DNA of 64,000 bases. It comes from Nakamurella alba (lineage in GTDB: Bacteria > Actinomycetota > Actinomycetes > Mycobacteriales > Nakamurellaceae). The notes under the pieces are model-generated. The model searched no databases, had not been told where the DNA came from, and was given only the letters and a program-made list of their open reading frames with translations. Shown piece by piece: positions 58,789 to 64,000 of this stretch (its first letter is position 1; every line of letters starts with the position of its first letter). The translations under genes were made by a program, and so were the position numbers. The stretch is taken from contig NZ_WLYK01000006.1 in the NCBI RefSeq assembly GCF_009707545.1, forward strand, positions 310,001-374,000. Reading direction: 5' to 3'.

Positions 58789-59343
58789 TCAGCCCCGGAT
58801 CAGGGCGGCCACCCGCGCCGCCTCGACCATGCCGTCGAGGGCGCCGTCGGCGGCCACGAAGGCCACGGCCGGCTCGGGCAGCGGCGGGGGCGGCGACGTG
58901 GCCGCACGGTCCCGGGCCAGGTTGCGCCGCTGCCGGCGCTCCCACGCGACCTCGGGCGGCACGGTGACCCAGACCAGCACCACCCGGGCCGGTGCGAGCT
59001 GGGCCGCCAGCGCGAGCCACCGCGCCGGGTCGGTCACCTCACCGGTGAACGGTGCGACGAGCACCACGGAGCGGCCCAGCCGCCGGTTGTCCACCGCGAC
59101 GTCGATGATGCACTGGTACCGGGCCTGCCGGACCGGGCCGCGCAGGGCCGGGTGGTCGAGGTCGTCGCCCGCGCCGACCAGCCGGGCGATCTGGTCCATC
59201 AGCGGGTTGGTGGCGATGTCCTGGTCCACCAGCACCGCCCCGGTCACCTTCGCCAGCGAGCGACCCAGCGTGCTCTTCCCGCTGCCGGCCGGGCCGGCGA
59301 CGACGTAGACGACGGGTGTGGCGGCTTCACGGTCCTCGGGCAC
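58789..59343 (-). CDS. P-loop kinase/ATPase (AAA_33-like)
   Basis: A 184-residue P-loop protein. Walker A is VVAGPAGSGKSTLGRSLA, the DQD in VLVDQDIATN may be the acceptor-binding or Walker B-like acid, and VVLVWVTVPPEVAWERRQRRNLARDRAAT gives the lid arginines. It resembles gluconokinase/zeta-toxin-type small kinases. The acceptor is unknown. GTG at 59343 lacks a strong ribosome site. It reads toward pheA on the same strand with a 31-bp gap. Confidence 0.85.
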   Translation of the reverse strand: MPEDREAATPVVYVVAGPAGSGKSTLGRSLAKVTGAVLVDQDIATNPLMDQIARLVGAGDDLDHPALRGPVRQARYQCIIDVAVDNRRLGRSVVLVAPFTGEVTDPARWLALAAQLAPARVVLVWVTVPPEVAWERRQRRNLARDRAATSPPPPLPEPAVAFVAADGALDGMVEAARVAALIRG

Positions 59344-59442
59344 CCGGTCATTCTGCCGGGCGCGTCGGCACCCGCCGATCGCGGACCCGGCTGACGGAGC
59401 ACCCGGGATCGCCTTGACACCGGGGGCCGATCCGGACATAGT

Positions 59443-59466
59443 TGCTGAGACAACGTTGTCTCAGCA
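59443..59466. promoter_or_regulatory. Perfect 24-bp palindromic LacI-type operator
   Basis: The half TGCTGAGACAAC (59443-59454) is followed at once by its exact reverse complement (59455-59466), centred on a CpG as in LacI/GalR sites. It lies 64 bp upstream of the lacI-type start and is the longest perfect gapless palindrome I see here, so autoregulation of the operon is very probable. Confidence 0.88.
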
Positions 59467-59529
59467 TGACGGTCCGGTCGGCGGGAACACCCGTGGCAGC
59501 CGGACCGCACGCCGAGCACCCGGCACGAG

Positions 59530-60582
59530 ATGACCCACGAGGCGGTGACCCGAACCGTGCCCCGCTCCACCCCGCACAAGCGGGCCACCATGGCCGATGT
59601 CGCCGCCCTCGCCGGCGTCGGCCTGAAGACGGTCAGCCGCTACGTCAACGGCGAGACCAACATCGCGCCGGACATCTCCGCCCGGATCGGCGAGGCGATC
59701 TCGGCGCTGAACTTCCGGCGCAACTTCGCCGCCGCCAGCATCCGCCCCGGCCGGCACAGCGAGCTCATCGCGCTGATCATCGAGGACATCGCCAACCCGT
59801 TCTACTCCGCACTCACCGGTGCGATCGAGAACGCCCTGCGCGACGAGGGTTTCGTGCTGATCGTGGCCAGCTCGGAGGAGGACACCGCACGACACACCCA
59901 GTTGGTCGAGCAGTTCCTGGAGCGACGGGTGGACGGCCTGATCATCGTGCCGCCGCGCGACCCGGGCCCGCAGTGGGTCCGGCTCGCCGACGAGATCCCG
60001 GCCCTGGTCCTGCTGGACCGGCCGGATCCGCAGGTCACCGCCGACACCATCGTCGCCGACGACCGGGCCGGCGGCCGGCTGGCCACCGAACTGCTGCTGG
60101 AGGGCGGCAGCCGGCGGATCGCCTTCGTCGGTGAGTCCCTCGACCTGGTGTCGGTCGCCGCACGGCACCGCGGCTACCAGGACGCCCTGCGCGCCGCCGG
60201 ACTCACCCCGGACCCGGCACTGCGACTGGCCGGTGACCGCAGCGCCGACGCGGTCAGCCGGACCGTGCACCGCCTGCTCGCCGCAGACCCGACGATCGAC
60301 GGCCTGTTCGGCTCCAACAACCGGTCCGCCGTCGGCATCCTCGGCGCCCTCCGCGAACTCGGCGAACAGCGCGCCGTGGTCGGCTTCGACGACTTCGAGG
60401 CGGCCACCCTGGTGTCCCCGCAGCTGACGGTCGTCACCCATGATCTTGCCGAGATGGGCCGCCGGGCGGCCGATCTCGTCCTGCGCCGCATCCGCGGCGA
60501 CGACACCGAACCCCAGCACGTCACCCTCCCGGTCACCGCGATCAGGCGCGGCTCCGACCGGATCCGACCACAGGAGAAATGA
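59530..60582 (+). CDS. LacI-family transcriptional repressor
   Basis: A 350-residue LacI/GalR-type regulator. The HTH and hinge are TMADVAALAGVGLKTVSRYVNGETNIAPDISARIGEAISALNFRRN, and the effector domain follows (LIALIIEDIANPFYSALTGAIENAL, LLLDRPD-like LVLLDRPDPQ, GSRRIAFVGESLDLVSVAARHRGYQDAL, DGLFGSNNRSAVGILGAL, VVGFDDFEAA). A 17-residue N-terminal extension precedes the HTH. ATG at 59530 is chosen. It overlaps the aldolase gene by ATGA and is the first gene of the operon, behind its own palindrome. The inducer is probably the sugar-like substrate of the pathway. Confidence 0.93.
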   Translation: MTHEAVTRTVPRSTPHKRATMADVAALAGVGLKTVSRYVNGETNIAPDISARIGEAISALNFRRNFAAASIRPGRHSELIALIIEDIANPFYSALTGAIENALRDEGFVLIVASSEEDTARHTQLVEQFLERRVDGLIIVPPRDPGPQWVRLADEIPALVLLDRPDPQVTADTIVADDRAGGRLATELLLEGGSRRIAFVGESLDLVSVAARHRGYQDALRAAGLTPDPALRLAGDRSADAVSRTVHRLLAADPTIDGLFGSNNRSAVGILGALRELGEQRAVVGFDDFEAATLVSPQLTVVTHDLAEMGRRAADLVLRRIRGDDTEPQHVTLPVTAIRRGSDRIRPQEK

Positions 60583-61430
60583 CCCACCCGATGATCCAGT
60601 ACCGCATCAACCGCCTGTTCCACCCGACCTCCGGCCGACTCCTCGACGTGGCCGTCGACCACGGCTTCTTCGGGGAACCCGCCTTCCTGCAGGGCATCTC
60701 GGACATGCAGGCGGCGATCGACACGCTCGTCGACGCCGCTCCGGACGCCATCCAGCTCACCGTCGGTCAGGCCCGCCTGCTGCAGCAGCGGCCCGGCCGG
60801 TTCAAGCCGAGCCTGGTACTGCGGTCGGACGTGGCGAACGTGTACGGCCCGGAGCTGCCGGACCGGCTCTACTCGCTGCCCATCCAGCACGCCGCCGAGA
60901 CCGCGGCGCAGTTGGACGCCACCTGTCTGGTGGTCAACATCTTCGACATGCCCGGCCAGCCGGAGCTGCGGGAGCAGTGTGTCCGCAACGTGCTCGCCCT
61001 GCGCGCCGAGTGCACCGCGCTGCACATCCCGCTGATGGTCGAGCCGCTGGTCATGCGGGCCAACAACGCCGGCGGTGCCTACCTGGTGGACGGCGACATC
61101 TCCCGGGTGACCTCGCTGGTGCGGCAGGCCGTCGAGCTGGGCGCCGACCTGATCAAGGCCGATCCGACCGACGACATCACCGAGTACCACAAGGTCATCG
61201 AGGTGGCCTCCGGCATTCCGGTGCTGGTGCGCGGCGGCGGCCGGGTCGGCGACGCCGAGCTGCTGCAGCGGACCACCGATGTGCTCGCCCAGGGCGCGGC
61301 CGGGATCGTCTACGGGCGCAACATCATCCAGCATGCCGACCCGGCCGGCATCACCAGGGCACTGATGGCCGTGCTGCACGAGAACGCCTCGGTGGAGTCC
61401 GCTCTCGCCCTCATCGGCGGTGCCGCGTGA
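60579..61430 (+). CDS. Class I aldolase (DeoC/LacD-type TIM barrel)
   Basis: A 283-residue TIM-barrel protein. LDVAVDHGFFGEP is the first-strand motif of the DhnA/DeoC/LacD group, VNIFDMPGQPE and PLMVEPLVMR lie in the middle, GADLIKADPTDD carries the probable Schiff-base lysine, and VLVRGGGRVGDAELLQRT then GAAGIVYGRNIIQ form the phosphate site. It would cleave a phosphorylated sugar or sugar-acid derivative. Related corynebacterial proteins are linked, as I recall, to inositol-type catabolism. It overlaps the dehydrogenase gene by GTGA. Confidence 0.87.
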   Translation: MTHPMIQYRINRLFHPTSGRLLDVAVDHGFFGEPAFLQGISDMQAAIDTLVDAAPDAIQLTVGQARLLQQRPGRFKPSLVLRSDVANVYGPELPDRLYSLPIQHAAETAAQLDATCLVVNIFDMPGQPELREQCVRNVLALRAECTALHIPLMVEPLVMRANNAGGAYLVDGDISRVTSLVRQAVELGADLIKADPTDDITEYHKVIEVASGIPVLVRGGGRVGDAELLQRTTDVLAQGAAGIVYGRNIIQHADPAGITRALMAVLHENASVESALALIGGAA

Positions 61431-62617
61431 CCGCCCGGCAGCAGGTACGGATCGGCGTCATCGGCGCCGGCCTGATGGGCAAGGAGCTGGCCGGTGTCGT
61501 CGGCCGCTGGTCGGCGCTGCAGCAGAGTCCGGTCGACCCGGTGCTCACCGCCGTGTGCGACGTCAACGCCCCCGCCCTGGACTGGTTCCGCCGGGTCGGC
61601 TCGGTGCAGACCTTCACCACCGAGTACCGCGAGTTGCTCGACGGCTCCGTCGACGTGCTGTACGTCGCCGTTCCGCACCACCTGCACGAGAAACTCTACG
61701 TGGACATCGCGGAGTCCGGAGTCGACTTCCTCGGCGAGAAGCCTTTCGGCATCGACCCGTTCGCCTCGGCGACCATCGGCGACGCCATCGCCGGCTCGTC
61801 GGCGTTCGTCCGCTGCTCCAGCGAGATGCCGTTCTACCCGGGCGCCCAGCAGGCGATCCGCTACCTGCAGCAGGGCAGTGCCGGCCGGATCATCGAGGCC
61901 GAGTTCGCCTTCCTGCACAGCTCCGACCTCAACCCGGACAAGCCGATCAACTGGAAGCGGCAGACCCAGTTCTGCGGCCAGATCGGGGTGATGGGCGACC
62001 TCGGGATGCACGTGACCCACGTGCCGCTGCGCCTGGGCTGGCGGCCGGAGACGGTCTTCGCCCAGCTGCAGGAGCTGGTCTCGGTGCGGCCGGACGGCAA
62101 GGGCGGCACGGTGCCCTGCGACACCATCGAGAACGCCACCCTGACCGGGCGGGTCGGCACCGGTACCGGCACCTTCCCGATCTCGCTGCAGACCAAGCGG
62201 GTCGCCCCCGGCGAGATGAACACCTGGCGGATGCGGGTGGTCGGGATGGACGGCGGGGTCGAGTTCTCCACCCGGTACCCGCAGTCGCTGCGGGTGATGA
62301 CCGTCCGCGACGGCGCCCAGGTGTGGGAGGAGCGGATGGCCGGCAGCCAGTCGGCGCAGCCGACCATCACCGGCCCGATCTTCGAGTTCGGCTTCCCGGA
62401 CGCGCTGCTGCAGATGTGGGCCGCCTATCTGGCCGAGCGCGCCGGCGAACTGGGCGACGCCTTCGGCTGCGCCACCCCGCAGGAGGCGCTGGCCAGTCAC
62501 GAGCTGTTCGACGCCGCGCTGGTGTCCTCCGCCTCCGCCGCCGCGGCCCCGGTGGCCGCCGGCGTGCGGCGCCGGCACACCGCGGCGGACGTGAGCGGTG
62601 TGCTCGGGAGAGACTGA
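61427..62617 (+). CDS. Gfo/Idh/MocA-family NAD(P)-dependent oxidoreductase
   Basis: A 396-residue sugar or inositol-type dehydrogenase. The N-terminal Rossmann motif is IGVIGAGLMGKELAGVV, and VDFLGEKPFGIDPFA carries the conserved EKP lysine. The middle domain has MGDLGMHVTHVPLRLGWRPETVFAQLQ with the catalytic Asp/His. It oxidises a hydroxyl of a sugar, cyclitol or derivative with NAD(P). GTG at 61427 overlaps the aldolase stop. The oxidised product may be the aldolase substrate. Confidence 0.92.
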   Translation: MTARQQVRIGVIGAGLMGKELAGVVGRWSALQQSPVDPVLTAVCDVNAPALDWFRRVGSVQTFTTEYRELLDGSVDVLYVAVPHHLHEKLYVDIAESGVDFLGEKPFGIDPFASATIGDAIAGSSAFVRCSSEMPFYPGAQQAIRYLQQGSAGRIIEAEFAFLHSSDLNPDKPINWKRQTQFCGQIGVMGDLGMHVTHVPLRLGWRPETVFAQLQELVSVRPDGKGGTVPCDTIENATLTGRVGTGTGTFPISLQTKRVAPGEMNTWRMRVVGMDGGVEFSTRYPQSLRVMTVRDGAQVWEERMAGSQSAQPTITGPIFEFGFPDALLQMWAAYLAERAGELGDAFGCATPQEALASHELFDAALVSSASAAAAPVAAGVRRRHTAADVSGVLGRD

Positions 62618-62621
62618 TCCC

Positions 62622-64000
62622 ATGAGCACCGCGACACTGCCGTCCCCGTCCCCCCGGTTGCTGGCGTCCCTGCACGCCGCCGGGGGGACGGTGCGGGACC
62701 GCCCGCTCGACCGGCTGGCGATGGCGCACGACGCCTCGCACTTCCTGCTGGTCCCGCAGGCGGTCGCCACCCCGGCCGACCCTGCCGAGGTGGGCCGGCT
62801 GTTCGCCGCCTCCGCCGCGGCCGGGGTGCCGCTGACCTTCCGGTCCGGTGGCACCTCGCTGTCCGGCCAGGCGGTCACCGACGGGGTGCTGGTCGACACC
62901 CGGCGGAACTTCCGCGGCATCGAGGTGCTGGACGGCGGCCGGCGGGTGCGGGTGCAGCCGGGCGCGACGATCCGACAGGTCAACACCCGGCTGGCCCGGC
63001 TCGGCTTCAAGCTCGGCCCCGACCCGGCGAGCGAGAACTCCTGCACGCTGGGTGGTGTGCTGGCGAACAACTCGTCCGGCATGGCCTGCGGTACGGTGGA
63101 CAACGCCTACCGCACGCTGGAGTCGATGGTCGTGGTGCTGCCCTCCGGCACGGTGGTCGACACCGCGGCCGCCGACGCCGACGACCGGCTGCGCGCGCTG
63201 GAACCCGATCTCTGGCAGGGGCTGTCGCTGCTGCGCAACCGGATCCGCGGCAATCCGGCATCGGTCCGCCGGATCACCGAGCAGTTCGCCATGAAGAACA
63301 CCATGGGGTACGGGCTGAACTCGTTCCTGGACCACAGCTCGCCCGCGGACATCCTGGCCCACCTGATGATCGGCAGCGAGGGCACACTCGGTTTCGTGGC
63401 CTCCGCCGTGCTGCGCACCGTCCCGATCCGCCCGCACACCGCGAGCGGGCTGCTCTACTTCGACGACCTGGCCGCCGCGACAGCCGCACTGCCGGCGCTG
63501 GTCTCGACCTCCCCCGCCACCATCGAGCTGCTCGACGCCACCTCGCTGCGGGTCGGCAAGCGGGACCCGGATGCCCCCGAGGTGCTCAAGGCCATGCAGG
63601 TCGACCGGCACGCCGCGCTGCTGGTGGAGTACCAGGGCCTGGTGCCGGAGGAGCTGGCGGAGCTCACCGCGTCGGCGGCCCCGGTGCTGGGAGACCTGCC
63701 GCTGAGCCTGCCCGCCGACCTCACCGCCGACCCGGTGATCCGTGGGCAGCTCTGGCACGTCCGGAAGGGTCTGTACGCCACCGTCTCCGGCGCGCGACCG
63801 TCCGGGTCGACGGCGCTGCTGGAGGACATCGTGGTCCCGGTGCCGGCGCTGCTGCCGACCTGCACCGAGCTCATCGGGCTCTTCGACAAGCACGCCTACA
63901 CCGACAGTGTCATCTTCGGCCACGCCAAGGACGGCAACATCCACTTCATGATCACCGAGAAGCTCGGTGACACCACCTCGGAGGACCGGCTCACCGCCTT
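62622..64000 (+). CDS. FAD-dependent 2-hydroxyacid (D-lactate/2-hydroxyglutarate-type) dehydrogenase, partial
   Basis: The gene runs off the right edge after about 459 residues. The FAD-binding PCMH domain is clear: VPLTFRSGGTSLSGQAVTDGVLVDTRR, RVQPGATIRQVNTRLARLGFKLGPDPASENSCTLGGVLANNSSGMACG and MIGSEGTLGFVASAVLRTVP. This is the DLD/YdiJ-like type, which often carries C-terminal iron-sulfur domains; that part would lie beyond the window. It oxidises a D-2-hydroxyacid, probably the aldolase product. ATG at 62622 lies 4 bp after the Gfo/Idh gene. Confidence 0.9.
   Translation, partial: MSTATLPSPSPRLLASLHAAGGTVRDRPLDRLAMAHDASHFLLVPQAVATPADPAEVGRLFAASAAAGVPLTFRSGGTSLSGQAVTDGVLVDTRRNFRGIEVLDGGRRVRVQPGATIRQVNTRLARLGFKLGPDPASENSCTLGGVLANNSSGMACGTVDNAYRTLESMVVVLPSGTVVDTAAADADDRLRALEPDLWQGLSLLRNRIRGNPASVRRITEQFAMKNTMGYGLNSFLDHSSPADILAHLMIGSEGTLGFVASAVLRTVPIRPHTASGLLYFDDLAAATAALPALVSTSPATIELLDATSLRVGKRDPDAPEVLKAMQVDRHAALLVEYQGLVPEELAELTASAAPVLGDLPLSLPADLTADPVIRGQLWHVRKGLYATVSGARPSGSTALLEDIVVPVPALLPTCTELIGLFDKHAYTDSVIFGHAKDGNIHFMITEKLGDTTSEDRLTA

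Noticed and set aside
1-64000. Insertion sequences, prophage, CRISPR arrays, rRNA or tRNA
   Set aside because: No transposase, integrase, phage or Cas motifs, no regularly spaced repeats and no complete tRNA cloverleaf were found on reading both strands.

Overview
This is a very GC-rich, gene-dense bacterial chromosome segment. GTG starts are frequent, genes are joined by four-base GTGA/ATGA overlaps, and the gene families are typical of actinobacteria (PPOX/F420-type proteins, DUF1707, a DUF1023 hydrolase with a WXG-like partner, a minimal zinc metallopeptidase). I infer an actinomycete but cannot fix the genus from sequence alone. I saw no rRNA, tRNA, CRISPR array, transposase or phage gene.

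Layout. (1) 1-5051: small housekeeping and regulatory genes (HAD phosphatase, GNAT, TetR/VOC pair, PPOX protein), then a NiCoT nickel/cobalt permease divergent from an ArsR-type regulator with a His-rich tail. (2) 5065-10077, minus strand: hyuA-hyuB-amidohydrolase operon for an ATP-dependent hydantoinase/oxoprolinase-type reaction. (3) 10803-19107, plus strand: one apparent operon holding a small ABM-fold protein, a ribose-type (CUT2) ABC importer, a HyuA-like protein with both nucleotide loops eroded, a divergent DUF917-like protein and a PucR-type regulator. This is my best candidate for an undescribed system. (4) 19109-24011, minus: a GH16-like protein, a small Cys-containing protein and a second hyuA-hyuB pair. 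(5) 24318-43760, minus throughout: a purine-to-glyoxylate-and-ammonia region, with xanthine dehydrogenase (FAD subunit plus a fused Fe-S/Mo subunit), urease (ureABCF and ureGD, split by two unrelated genes), malate synthase, NCS2 and NCS1 nucleobase/ureide permeases, a GntR regulator co-transcribed with uraD-uraH-urate oxidase, and allantoinase. (6) 43990-59343: mixed genes including a lipoprotein, a purine-type phosphoribosyltransferase, serS, the WXG-like/DUF1023 pair, two MarR systems, AlkB, a PfkB kinase, pheA and a P-loop kinase. (7) 59530-64000: a LacI-type repressor behind a perfect 24-bp palindrome, then a class I aldolase, a Gfo/Idh/MocA dehydrogenase and an FAD-dependent 2-hydroxyacid dehydrogenase that runs off the right edge.

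How the genes fit together. Xanthine would be oxidised to urate, then converted by urate oxidase, UraH and UraD to allantoin and by allantoinase to allantoate. The steps from allantoate to glyoxylate and urea are not in this window. Urea would be split by urease, glyoxylate taken up by malate synthase, and nickel for urease supplied by the NiCoT permease. The two hyuAB pairs and the ABC/HyuA-like/DUF917-like operon lie directly beside this region and suggest the organism also takes up and opens other cyclic amides or ureides; the substrate cannot be read from the sequence.
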